From positions 62,001-126,000 of the forward strand of contig JAHBXG010000001.1 in NCBI GenBank assembly GCA_019636565.1: 64,000 nucleotides of DNA, read 5' to 3'. This DNA comes from Phycisphaeraceae bacterium (GTDB taxonomy: Bacteria > Planctomycetota > Phycisphaerae > Phycisphaerales > UBA1924). Below are positions 35,008 through 43,053 of this stretch, in pieces (the first letter of the stretch is position 1; each line of letters opens with the position of its first letter). The position numbers and the translations under genes were made by a program. The notes beneath the pieces are model-generated. The model was not told where the DNA came from, did no database searches, and saw only the letters and a list, made by a program, of their open reading frames with translations.

Positions 35008-36015
35008 CTATCTGAAGAACTCCTTGACGTCGAGCCACACAAGCAGAACGGCCGGACGCATCTGCCAAAGCAGAACCAGACCGATGGACACAATGACCAG
35101 CACTGCGGCGATTCCGGCCCGCTTGAGTCCGTGTGCGAACGCTGCGGAGATCCACCACCACCCGAAGGCGACACAAAGCACAATCGGGAACGCAAGTGAA
35201 TCGAGGAAGAACCATCCCATCGGCATCGACACGCCGTGAAAGTACCACCAGATAGAGTCGAAAGCCGTTGAGGGCCGAATGGAAAGCTCGCCCGGCGCAG
35301 GCATGCTGAAATTCAGCTTGGCGTTTCGCCATGTATTGCCTGCCACCAAAGGTGCAGCGAAGACGATCCATATCAGCGAATATCCAAAAGTTCTCACGAT
35401 GGGCTGCGGCGAAAAAGGCGACCGATTGGATGCAAGCCACACGCACATGTAAGCGAACGGCCAAAACGCTGAGAGAAGCAACGCAAACACCATAGACTCG
35501 TCTATCTGAATCGTGGCGGTCGTGATTCGCCAGGTACTGGGGGTTGTAATTGGATTGAACGGCTCTCCGCGACTTACACCAGGAAAGTCAACGGCCACAT
35601 CAAAGAAAGGCCAGCCAAACCATCTCATGGCATTCGCGACAGCATGGCCTGGAAGTCCCCTGGTCGATGCGATGCCGAAGCACGCATGAACGATCCAGAA
35701 GATGAACGCAAAGAACAAAACATAGAGGGCGAGGCGTGTGATCTTCACGGGCCTCGCCCACCGTAAATCTTCCCAAAGCACGCGAGGCCGAAGCGAACGA
35801 ACGGCCGTTCGCGCTGCTGCGAAGATGATGTCCTCGGGGTAGCAGTATTCAACGCACCACTTGCGAACGCGCGCGACCGGGGCGACTACATCAGGCCAGT
35901 GGAATCGGACGCCGCACTCCGGACACTGACCCTCGAGCGGGCAGCACTCGGACCACCGAGCGACTTCGCCCTGAAGTGAATAGCGACACCTTGGACATGT
36001 GATCTCGAACGGCAC
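35008..36015 (-). CDS. Membrane protein with N-terminal zinc-ribbon-like motif
   Basis: 335 residues, GTG start. CPRCRYSLQG at residues 7-16 and CPECGVRFHW at about residues 31-40 form a typical zinc ribbon. Then come at least five membrane segments (for example LYVLFFAFIFWIVHACFGI). Zinc-ribbon membrane proteins of this design are common in Phycisphaerae, but their function is unknown. A TATGCT box ends 6 bases before the GTG. It is convergent with uvrC. Confidence 0.78.
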   Translation of the reverse strand: MPFEITCPRCRYSLQGEVARWSECCPLEGQCPECGVRFHWPDVVAPVARVRKWCVEYCYPEDIIFAAARTAVRSLRPRVLWEDLRWARPVKITRLALYVLFFAFIFWIVHACFGIASTRGLPGHAVANAMRWFGWPFFDVAVDFPGVSRGEPFNPITTPSTWRITTATIQIDESMVFALLLSAFWPFAYMCVWLASNRSPFSPQPIVRTFGYSLIWIVFAAPLVAGNTWRNAKLNFSMPAPGELSIRPSTAFDSIWWYFHGVSMPMGWFFLDSLAFPIVLCVAFGWWWISAAFAHGLKRAGIAAVLVIVSIGLVLLWQMRPAVLLVWLDVKEFFR

Positions 36016-36027
36016 CGGCCCAGCATA
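36016..36027 (-). promoter_or_regulatory. -10 box of a likely leaderless promoter (zinc-ribbon membrane protein)
   Basis: TATGCT on the minus strand (36027-36022), 6 bases before the GTG at 36015. Confidence 0.5.
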
Positions 36028-36066
36028 CCGAAGCGAGCGTTGTCTGGTGTCATATTCGCAGACATC

Positions 36067-37170
36067 TCACTTCTTCCGCAGCACCGTGTAGTGCGTGAAG
36101 ATCGATTCCTTGAGATTCTCCGCCGTCATCTCGGGATCGGGGAAGTAGACGAACCAGTACTTGTGCATCGTCTCGTCATCGACCTGGTCGAAGGCGAGGA
36201 CTTCGAAGCCGACTTTTTCTGTCAGTGCACGGTCGAAGGGGAAGCGGCCGTCGGCCATGGGAAGGAAGGGCTTGTCATCGGGGTTCTGGGCTGGCGCGAT
36301 GTTGTACACGATCATGAGGCCGCCGGGCTTGAGCGCGTCGTGGACAGCCTTCAGGAATGCTTCGTCCTCGACGCCGAGTTTGACGAGCATGCGTTCGTCT
36401 GCCGCGCGGTCGGGATGGATGTAACCTCTCTTGAGAGTGTTCTTGCTGAGGAAAAGGTCGTAGCCGCCGCCGATTTGCTTCGAGATCGCAGCGTCGCCGG
36501 GCCAGCGGCCATTGTGCAATGTGACGTTGCCGGCCTTGCCACCGGCAGCGGGCGCGATTGAACCCTGATCGCCGGTCCACGAGTAGAGCGCGGCGAACAG
36601 CGGCTCGATCTCGACGCCCTGCGCATCGGCGCCGAGGGAGGCGAGCATGCGGAGATGGCCGATGCTGCCGTAGCCGAAGTCGAGCACGCGCATGCCTTCC
36701 CACGACTTCACTCCGCACTTGCCGGCGATGTCGAAGGCCCGCGCGTAGTTCAGGGGCGTGCCGTAGCCGGTGTAGTAGTAGAAGCGCTCGTCGCAATCGC
36801 GGGGTTTGAACTTTGCCTGTTCTTCGGCGCTCAGTTTCTGCCACGCATCTTCGGTGATGGCCATGCCCCGCTCGCGATCGCGGTAGATGACGCGAGGGGC
36901 GATGGACGGGAGCGCGGACGCGGCGGACAGGAAGGAACGTGCCGCATCGGTTTCGCAAAGCGCGGTCGCGGCGGCGGCCTGTGACTTCATATCCCCCACT
37001 ACTGAAATAGGTGCCGGTTTGGGGGCTGGGGTGGGAGCCGCAGCGGGTACGGGTGTTTCGGCTGGCGAGGCAGAAGCGACGCGAGCGAGGCCGATGAGGG
37101 CGGCTGCGCCGACGAGGATGCCGCCGATTGTCAGCAGGTGAGCGATTCGTTCGTCCCAGGTGCGTTTCAT
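36067..37170 (-). CDS. Exported or membrane-anchored SAM-methyltransferase-like protein
   Basis: 367 residues. ATG at 37170 has GGAG 6 bases upstream. Residues 1-37 look like a signal peptide or anchor (charged MKRTWDER, hydrophobic TIGGILVGAAALIGLA, then ARVASA), followed by a Pro/Ala linker. The rest is a class I methyltransferase-like Rossmann fold: motif I VLDFGYGSIGHLRML, acidic loop GVEIEP, and LKPGGLMIVYNI as the post-II strand. A predicted extracytoplasmic methyltransferase fold is odd because SAM is cytoplasmic. Substrate unknown. Confidence 0.75.
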   Translation of the reverse strand: MKRTWDERIAHLLTIGGILVGAAALIGLARVASASPAETPVPAAAPTPAPKPAPISVVGDMKSQAAAATALCETDAARSFLSAASALPSIAPRVIYRDRERGMAITEDAWQKLSAEEQAKFKPRDCDERFYYYTGYGTPLNYARAFDIAGKCGVKSWEGMRVLDFGYGSIGHLRMLASLGADAQGVEIEPLFAALYSWTGDQGSIAPAAGGKAGNVTLHNGRWPGDAAISKQIGGGYDLFLSKNTLKRGYIHPDRAADERMLVKLGVEDEAFLKAVHDALKPGGLMIVYNIAPAQNPDDKPFLPMADGRFPFDRALTEKVGFEVLAFDQVDDETMHKYWFVYFPDPEMTAENLKESIFTHYTVLRKK

Positions 37171-37292
37171 ACGTTGCTCCGGTTCACGCTGTACCGAGTT
37201 GCGGGGACGGGGTTGCAAGGGGCTTTTCGTCGCGAACGTACGCGGCATTTACGCTTCAGAGAGGCATGCCACCGGTGTCGCCCCGCTTCTCC

Positions 37293-37305
37293 TACGCTGG
37301 CAGCG
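37293..37305 (+). promoter_or_regulatory. -10 box of a likely leaderless promoter (surE)
   Basis: TACGCT (37293-37298), 7 bases before the ATG at 37306. No Shine-Dalgarno sequence lies between. Confidence 0.45.
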
Positions 37306-38151
37306 ATGAAGATTCTGCTCACGAACGACGACGGCATCCGAGCTCCCGGTATTACTCATTTGTTTGATGCGCTCACCGACCCGGAGAACCGGTTCGGCGG
37401 CCCCATCACGGCGCCCAATAGTGTTACGGCGTATGAGGTATTCACGATCGCGCCGCTCAGCGTGCAATCGGCGACGGGGCACGGGGTCACGTTTCATCTG
37501 CCGCTGATGGTCTCGGAGGTGCAGGTGAACCCGCGAATGGGCGGAATGGCGGTGGACGGGCGGCCTGCGGACTGCGTGAAACTGGCGATCTCAAACCTGT
37601 GGGAAGAGAAGTACGGCAAGGGAACACGGCCGGATTTGCTGATCAGCGGGCTGAATTCGGGCGCGAACTGCGGGATCAATGTGATTTATTCGGGGACGGT
37701 GGCCGCGGCGATCGAAGGGGCGTTTTTGGGCGTTCCCGCGATCGCGGTGAGCCTGCACATGGGGCGGGGCAAAACGCGATGGGATGTTGCGTCGGCGCGG
37801 GCACGCAAGGCAATAGAGATGGTTCTGGCTGGCGGGTTGCCGGACGCCCACGAGTGCATCTCGATCAATATCCCGATCACCGAATCGGGCGGGCCGATGC
37901 CGGAGATTCGGGTGTGCCCGATGAACACGCACGGGTTGGTGGACAGTTACGAGAAGCGGTACAGCCCGTCGAAGGAGCCGTACTACTGGGCGACCGGATC
38001 AGGGCTGGGTTTCAAGGGCTGCGATGAGGGGACAGACGTGGACCTGCTGAAGAAGGGGTTTGTCACAGTTACGCCGCTTATGTATGACCTGACGCGGAAA
38101 GAACATCTAAGCCGATGGAACCAGAGGCTATCGGGACAGCGCAAGGACTAA
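37306..38151 (+). CDS. surE: 5'/3'-nucleotidase SurE
   Basis: 281 residues. It dephosphorylates nucleoside monophosphates. The start MKILLTNDDGIRAPG places the metal-binding DD at residues 8-9, as in SurE. Other conserved blocks are VDGRPADCVKLA, ISGLNSGANCGINVIYSGTVAAA and GVPAIAVS. It is slightly longer than usual because of a C-terminal extension. The frame is open upstream, but only this ATG gives the family N-terminus. Confidence 0.94.
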   Translation: MKILLTNDDGIRAPGITHLFDALTDPENRFGGPITAPNSVTAYEVFTIAPLSVQSATGHGVTFHLPLMVSEVQVNPRMGGMAVDGRPADCVKLAISNLWEEKYGKGTRPDLLISGLNSGANCGINVIYSGTVAAAIEGAFLGVPAIAVSLHMGRGKTRWDVASARARKAIEMVLAGGLPDAHECISINIPITESGGPMPEIRVCPMNTHGLVDSYEKRYSPSKEPYYWATGSGLGFKGCDEGTDVDLLKKGFVTVTPLMYDLTRKEHLSRWNQRLSGQRKD

Positions 38152-38160
38152 GAAAGCCCA

Positions 38161-38871
38161 TTGTCGGAGTTTCTCTTGCGACGATTCTGCATGATCGGCA
38201 TCTTGCTTTCGTTGATCGGCGGGGCGGTCTTGCTTGGCCGGGCGGTCGTTTCCAGGACGAAGTGCGCCGATGTCGTCAATTCGATCTCGGAAAATCCGGA
38301 GTATTCGGGAAGCGCCATGTCGCTTTCTTCCGGTGCGATAGTTTCGATTCGAAATCTGTCCGCCGCCGATCGACGATCCATTCAATCCGAACTGCTCGAT
38401 CAATATCAGCGGATTGAAAGTGAAGTGAAAAACAAGACCGCGCTAGATCTCTATGGGTTTGAGATGTTTCTGGCGGAAGCTCGTGCGGGCAATCCGTACT
38501 ACACGCGAGAATGGCTCAAGAAAACGCATTGGGATGTCTTCAACACCTTGCTGGTGGAAATCGTATTGACAAAGGGCATGAATCCGTGCAATCCACTACG
38601 TGGAGTACACGTCTTGCTTTCTCTCGCTTGGGACCCCGACACTGCGACCAGAGATTACGCCCGCTTCGTCCTTCACAGGGCGTTCTTCGACGTTGTGAAA
38701 TCCGATCCTGCGAAAACAACTCTTGACGATGCGTCAGTTTTCGCATTGGAAGAGCGTTTGTTCGACGAGGCTGCGCAGTGGGTGTTGGATCCGACTTACA
38801 CCGACCGATGGGAGCAATCCTCGCTCGAAGGCAAACCCCCTGGCGGACTGTTCAAGAATCACTCAAAATAA
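38161..38871 (+). CDS. Membrane-anchored protein of unknown function
   Basis: 236 residues from a TTG 9 bases after surE; an ATG ten codons later (38191) is possible. One membrane segment covers about residues 11-30 (MIGILLSLIGGAVLLGRAVV). The remainder is mostly helical with a cysteine-containing block (MNPCNPLRGVHVLLSLAWD). Base composition is clearly lower in GC than surE and than the HDOD gene, which may point to acquisition. No family recognised. Confidence 0.65.
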   Translation: MSEFLLRRFCMIGILLSLIGGAVLLGRAVVSRTKCADVVNSISENPEYSGSAMSLSSGAIVSIRNLSAADRRSIQSELLDQYQRIESEVKNKTALDLYGFEMFLAEARAGNPYYTREWLKKTHWDVFNTLLVEIVLTKGMNPCNPLRGVHVLLSLAWDPDTATRDYARFVLHRAFFDVVKSDPAKTTLDDASVFALEERLFDEAAQWVLDPTYTDRWEQSSLEGKPPGGLFKNHSK

Positions 38872-38998
38872 AGCCCACAGGGGCCCCGGCTCCAAAAAAA
38901 TGACGGCTTCGTGTCGCCACAAAGCCGCCCGAAGGGAGAAAGAGAGAGTTCGTATCGGCGGCGGGCTGCAACAGATCCCGACCGCCGGAATGGATTCT

Positions 38999-39958
38999 TC
39001 AGGCCAACATCGCGTTGGCGTTCTTGACCTCGTCGGGGAAGAGTTTGCGGATGGCGTCGAGTTTGGTCTGATCGAGCTTGATCTGCTCGCAGACGTCGGC
39101 GCCGATGTCGTTGATGAGAAGATCCTGGCGGAAGGCGCCGTCGAGCTGACTGGCGAGGCGATCGGCGACATAGACGATTGAGGCGATGGTCCGCGCTTCG
39201 CTCGGCAGTTCGAGCGGGCGGTGGTGGAAGCCGGTGGCGTAGATGAACGGCTTGGGGAAGCGCCATTTCTCGCAGAGAGCGATGCCGAAATCCTGATGGT
39301 TCGCGCCGAAGCATTCTTCTTCGGCCTTGAGCCAATCGTTCATCGGAATGCCCTTGGTGTCGGCGCCGACCTTCTGGAGGACCTCGATCAGTTTGGCGCG
39401 ATCGAACTGCATTTCGACCATGATGCCGATGTCGTGCATCAGGCCGGCGAGGAAGGCCTCGTCGGCGAGGCCGAGGCGGAGTGAATCGGCGAGCATCTTG
39501 CTCCCGACCGCAACGGCGTTGCAGTGCGACCAGAGATGCTTGGCGGAGAAGTTGGCGGTGAGCTCGCCGCCGCGGAAGAGCTTGGCGAGGCTGGCGGCGA
39601 TCGCGATGTTCTTGACGGCGTTGAGGCCGAGCATGACGATGGCGCGGTTGATCGAGGCGATCTGACCGGGGAGGCCGTAGAACGAGGAGTTCACGACCTT
39701 GAGGATGCGCGATGAAAGCGCCGGATCGGCGGAGATGATCTTGTTGAGATCCTGCGCCGTGCTCTTGGGGCTTTCGACGAGCTCAACGATCTTGAGCGTA
39801 ATCTCGGGGAGCGTGGCGATGTGGCTGATTTCGCGGATGGCCGCGGCGACAACTTGCTCGCGCGTGGGCGCCGCGCCGGGCTTGGCAGCGGGCGCCGCAC
39901 CGGTGGCCGGAGTAACGGGAGTAGCAGAAGACGGTGAGCCGGCGGCCGGTTGTGACAT
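38999..39958 (-). CDS. HDOD-domain protein
   Basis: 319 residues. ATG at 39958 has GAGGAG 7 bases upstream. Residues 1-35 are a Pro/Ala-rich linker; the HDOD domain follows (LPEITLKIVELVESP, DPALSSRILKVVNSSFYG, LGLNAVKNIAIA and the HD-like LMHDIGIMVEM). HDOD proteins are signalling or scaffold proteins in motility, chemotaxis and stress control and often lack phosphohydrolase activity. No output domain is attached. Proximity to the flagellin-glycosylation genes may be meaningful. Confidence 0.88.
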   Translation of the reverse strand: MSQPAAGSPSSATPVTPATGAAPAAKPGAAPTREQVVAAAIREISHIATLPEITLKIVELVESPKSTAQDLNKIISADPALSSRILKVVNSSFYGLPGQIASINRAIVMLGLNAVKNIAIAASLAKLFRGGELTANFSAKHLWSHCNAVAVGSKMLADSLRLGLADEAFLAGLMHDIGIMVEMQFDRAKLIEVLQKVGADTKGIPMNDWLKAEEECFGANHQDFGIALCEKWRFPKPFIYATGFHHRPLELPSEARTIASIVYVADRLASQLDGAFRQDLLINDIGADVCEQIKLDQTKLDAIRKLFPDEVKNANAMLA

Positions 39959-40085
39959 CGGGATACTCCTCTGGACTGCGAGGAGGTATCGACCGAGGGT
40001 GCGCGTCACTTTGGCGCATTCGGGGTGAGAGCGAAAAGACCTTCACGAACTGTTCGGGAACCTGATTTTGGGTCTGGAATGCGGC

Positions 40086-41276
40086 TCAGTACGCGCAGCG
40101 TTTGCGGATCAGGGCCGGATCGTCGAAGTTGATTTCGGCGAGCAGGCGGGCGATTCTCGGACCGGCGTGGCCGTCGCCGTAGGGGTGCTCAGGTGTGGCC
40201 GGGAGGCGGTGTGCCGCGATGGCCTCGGCGATGGCGCTGACGCTCGGGCGCGGCACGCTGATGACGCTGGCTGGTGTCTCACGACCGGCCTGACGCGGGC
40301 CGACGTTGACAGCCCGGCAGTTGATCGCGGCGGCCTCGATCAGGCCGGCGGAGGAGTTACCGATCAGCAGACCAGCGCGGAAAGCGAGGCGCTTGAGCAG
40401 ACCGACAAACACTTCGCGGGGCAGGTGATCCATGAAATGCCAACCGTGCGACGCGACTGCCGCACGCAAGACCGAAAGAACAGCCTCGCGCCCCGGGTCA
40501 AAGTTTGGGGCGAGGACGAGGATGCGCTTTGCGGTGGCTGCGGCGTAATCAACGACAGACTGCGCTTGGGCGGACTCTTCCGCGTCGGTCTGGCCGCAGG
40601 GATGATGAAGGATCACGATGTCGGGATCCCCCACTGCTCGCGCTTCTTCATCATTCAGAGGGTTAATTGCCGCGAGTCCGTCGATGGCAGGAGAGCCGAC
40701 GTTGTGAACGGTGGCGGGTTGCTCACCCATTTTGATGAGGCGTTCGGCGCTGGTCTTGGTGGCGGCGAAGTGGATGTGGGCGAGTTTGCTGATGGCGTGG
40801 CGCATCGCCTCGTCGGCGACACCTTCGGCGCGGTCACCTCCGTGGATGTGCGCGAGGGGCACCCCACCGATCGAAGCGGCGCTAGCGGCGGCGAATGCCT
40901 CGATGCGGTCGCCGAGAACGAGAACGCCGTCGGCATTCATCTTGTAGAAGGTGCGAGCGAAGCGGGAGATGCCGCGGCCGGCGGCTTCGGCATCTTCGAT
41001 GCGGGTGTGCTCGCCGGGCAATTGCATCTGCACGACCGCACCAACGCGAAAGGCGCTGCGGACATCCATGTGAGTGTTGGCGGGCGCGAGCAAGTGGCTG
41101 CCGGCGACGACGATGGAGAACTGAAGCGACGGCTCCTGCCCGATCGCGGCGATCACGGGCTTGAGCAGGCCGAACTCGGCACGGGAGCCGGTGACAACAG
41201 CGATGCGGCGCTTCCCGGGCGTTTTGGGAACGGGCGCGAGGAGCTCGGAATCGGACTTGGGGGGCTGGAATGCCAT
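40086..41276 (-). CDS. neuC: UDP-N-acetylglucosamine 2-epimerase, hydrolysing (NeuC/LegG type)
   Basis: 396 residues. Expected reaction: UDP-GlcNAc or a diacetylated relative to the free ManNAc-type sugar and UDP, the first committed step to sialic or legionaminic acid. Family blocks: VVTGSRAEFGLLKPVI, VLGDRIEAFAAASAA, HIHGGDRAEGVADE, and LLIGNSSAGLIEAA with the UDP-binding Ser. It ends the operon Maf fusion-neuA-neuB-neuC (minus), 15 bases after neuB. A hydrolysing epimerase argues against pseudaminic acid, whose route uses PseG instead. Confidence 0.9.
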   Translation of the reverse strand: MAFQPPKSDSELLAPVPKTPGKRRIAVVTGSRAEFGLLKPVIAAIGQEPSLQFSIVVAGSHLLAPANTHMDVRSAFRVGAVVQMQLPGEHTRIEDAEAAGRGISRFARTFYKMNADGVLVLGDRIEAFAAASAASIGGVPLAHIHGGDRAEGVADEAMRHAISKLAHIHFAATKTSAERLIKMGEQPATVHNVGSPAIDGLAAINPLNDEEARAVGDPDIVILHHPCGQTDAEESAQAQSVVDYAAATAKRILVLAPNFDPGREAVLSVLRAAVASHGWHFMDHLPREVFVGLLKRLAFRAGLLIGNSSAGLIEAAAINCRAVNVGPRQAGRETPASVISVPRPSVSAIAEAIAAHRLPATPEHPYGDGHAGPRIARLLAEINFDDPALIRKRCAY

Positions 41277-41291
41277 ATGGGACCGCTGGAA

Positions 41292-42329
41292 TCAGGACAT
41301 GGACGAGAGATCGTCCCACTGGAGAGGCGTATCGCGCTCAACGGGGCGAACGACACGGTGCGAGAGAACGCGTTCGACATCGCACGGGGGGATGCCGGTG
41401 CCGGGGCGCTTGAAGGTGAGATCGCCACGCCCGATGAGATGGCCGACGGAGAGTTCGCGCGTCGTGACGATTGATTGGCGGGAGACTTGCCGCACGTCCT
41501 TTTCGATATCGAGCACACGCTTCATCGCTTCGACCTCGGGCATCGGGCCGGGATTGCGCGCGGCGGCGATGTATCGGCGGAGAGATGCGGCAGTTAGGGA
41601 CGCCGAGTGATCCGGGCCTTTGGCGTTGGTGTCGTAGGTGAAGTGCTTTTCAAGGATGGATGCGCCGAGCGCGACGGCGAGTGCACCCGTTTCTTCGCCC
41701 GGGGTGTGATCGCTGTATCCAATGGGGCAGGTGAGGGCGCGTTTGAGGAGTTTGATCCCGCCGAGTTCGGCCTGGGCCGGAGGCGTGGGGTAACTGCTGA
41801 CGCATTGGAGAACGGCGAGGCGATCTTGTGCCAAGCGGAGCCAGACGATCGCGCGATGGATTTCTTCCATCGTGGAGGCCCCGGTGCTGAGGATGAGAGG
41901 CTTGCCGGTGGCGCCAAGGGCTTCGAGCAGGGGCTTGTGGATGATGTCGGGGCTTGCGGTCTTGTATGCATCCCACGCGAGGCGCTCGGCATCGCCGACG
42001 AGATCGAGGCTGAAGACCGTGACGATGGCGTGGATGCCGAGTTGGTGCGCGAGCGCAACGATCGGCTCCATCTGATCGACCGTGAGTTCGAGGCGGCGGA
42101 GCATGGCGAAGGGATCGGACTCGCCGGCGGACTGCTGGTAGGTCGCAAGCATCGAAGCGCGGCTCATCAGCAGATCGGCGCGGAACAGTTGAAGTTTGAC
42201 AGCGTCGGCGCCGGACTCGGCGGCGCTTCGGGTGAGTTCCAGAGCGCGATCGACCGAGCCATCATGATTCACGCCGATCTCGGCGATGATGTAGGGGCGT
42301 TCACCGATCTGTCGGCTACCGATTCGCAT
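41292..42329 (-). CDS. neuB: N-acetylneuraminate/legionaminate synthase (NeuB type)
   Basis: 345 residues. It condenses a ManNAc-type sugar with phosphoenolpyruvate to a nine-carbon nonulosonic acid. The TIM barrel begins IIAEIGVNHDGSVDRALELT. ADAVKLQLFRADLLMS and LSTGASTMEEIHRAIVWL are conserved, as is GYSDHTPGEETGALAV. The C-terminus (about residues 280-345) is the SAF antifreeze-like lid (ELSVGHLIGRGDLTFKRPG). The start overlaps the neuA stop by 14 bases. Confidence 0.93.
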   Translation of the reverse strand: MRIGSRQIGERPYIIAEIGVNHDGSVDRALELTRSAAESGADAVKLQLFRADLLMSRASMLATYQQSAGESDPFAMLRRLELTVDQMEPIVALAHQLGIHAIVTVFSLDLVGDAERLAWDAYKTASPDIIHKPLLEALGATGKPLILSTGASTMEEIHRAIVWLRLAQDRLAVLQCVSSYPTPPAQAELGGIKLLKRALTCPIGYSDHTPGEETGALAVALGASILEKHFTYDTNAKGPDHSASLTAASLRRYIAAARNPGPMPEVEAMKRVLDIEKDVRQVSRQSIVTTRELSVGHLIGRGDLTFKRPGTGIPPCDVERVLSHRVVRPVERDTPLQWDDLSSMS

Positions 42330-43053
42330 GGCGCTCCTTGAGGATCGCGTCGGCGACGAGCAGATCGGTGGGTGAATCGATATCGATCACGGAGCCTTCC
42401 GGGTTGATGACGCCGCGCCGGTCGATGCCGAAGAACGCGTGCGGTCCCGGCGGAACGCCGGGGATCTCGTTGAACAGGGCGCGGCGGGTGAGAGCGATGA
42501 TGCCGCCGTCTGGAACATACGCCGGCGGAAGGTCCTGTCTTCGGAAAACACCGTGGTTGAGCACATTTCCTTCCCAGGGAGCGACTTTGCCGGCGTCGTC
42601 GAGCTTTGCCGTCCACCACGGGTGGTGCTTACCAACGGGAGCGTAAGACTGGACGCTGTCGCACTTGGAGGTGCGGAGCAGGTGCACGGCGCGATCGATG
42701 AGGTCGGCCGGACGGACCGGTACGTTCGCGTAGAGAATGACGACAGCTGCATGGCCGGGAAGATCTGCTCGCGTCTTTTCGTACTCGACGATGGCGTGCC
42801 GTGCGGCATCGTCGATGCGTGCGGTGTCGGTCGCGAGTTCAGGCGGGCGTGCGACGGTGATCGAGTCGGCGGCGCGGGCCAAGTCGAGCACGACGGCATC
42901 ATCGCTGGAGACGACGACGTGCGCGATGTGCTCGGCGGCCTTCGCGGCTTCAATGGTCCATTGAATGCATGGCTTACCGGCCACGGACGCGGTGTTTTTC
43001 CCGGGCACTCCCTTGCTGCCGGCACGGCCCAAGATGACGGCGACGGCCTTCAT
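42316..43053 (-). CDS. neuA: CMP-nonulosonate cytidylyltransferase (NeuA type)
   Basis: 245 residues. It activates the nonulosonic acid to its CMP derivative. The CTP-binding loop is LGRAGSKGVPGKN (about residues 8-20). VVSSDDAVVLDLA and ILYANVPVRPADLIDRAV follow the family. The late IDIDSPTDLLVADAIL holds the metal-binding Asp residues. It overlaps the Maf fusion gene by 4 bases and neuB by 14, so all are translated as one unit. Confidence 0.9.
   Translation of the reverse strand: MKAVAVILGRAGSKGVPGKNTASVAGKPCIQWTIEAAKAAEHIAHVVVSSDDAVVLDLARAADSITVARPPELATDTARIDDAARHAIVEYEKTRADLPGHAAVVILYANVPVRPADLIDRAVHLLRTSKCDSVQSYAPVGKHHPWWTAKLDDAGKVAPWEGNVLNHGVFRRQDLPPAYVPDGGIIALTRRALFNEIPGVPPGPHAFFGIDRRGVINPEGSVIDIDSPTDLLVADAILKERHANR

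Noticed and set aside
34990..35010. Frameshift as the cause of the short UvrC
   Set aside because: Only 10 bases separate the stop from the convergent gene, so a missing domain of about 140 residues cannot lie there in another frame.
40068..41474. Open frame of 468 codons on the plus strand
   Set aside because: Antisense to neuC and the end of neuB, which have clear family motifs.
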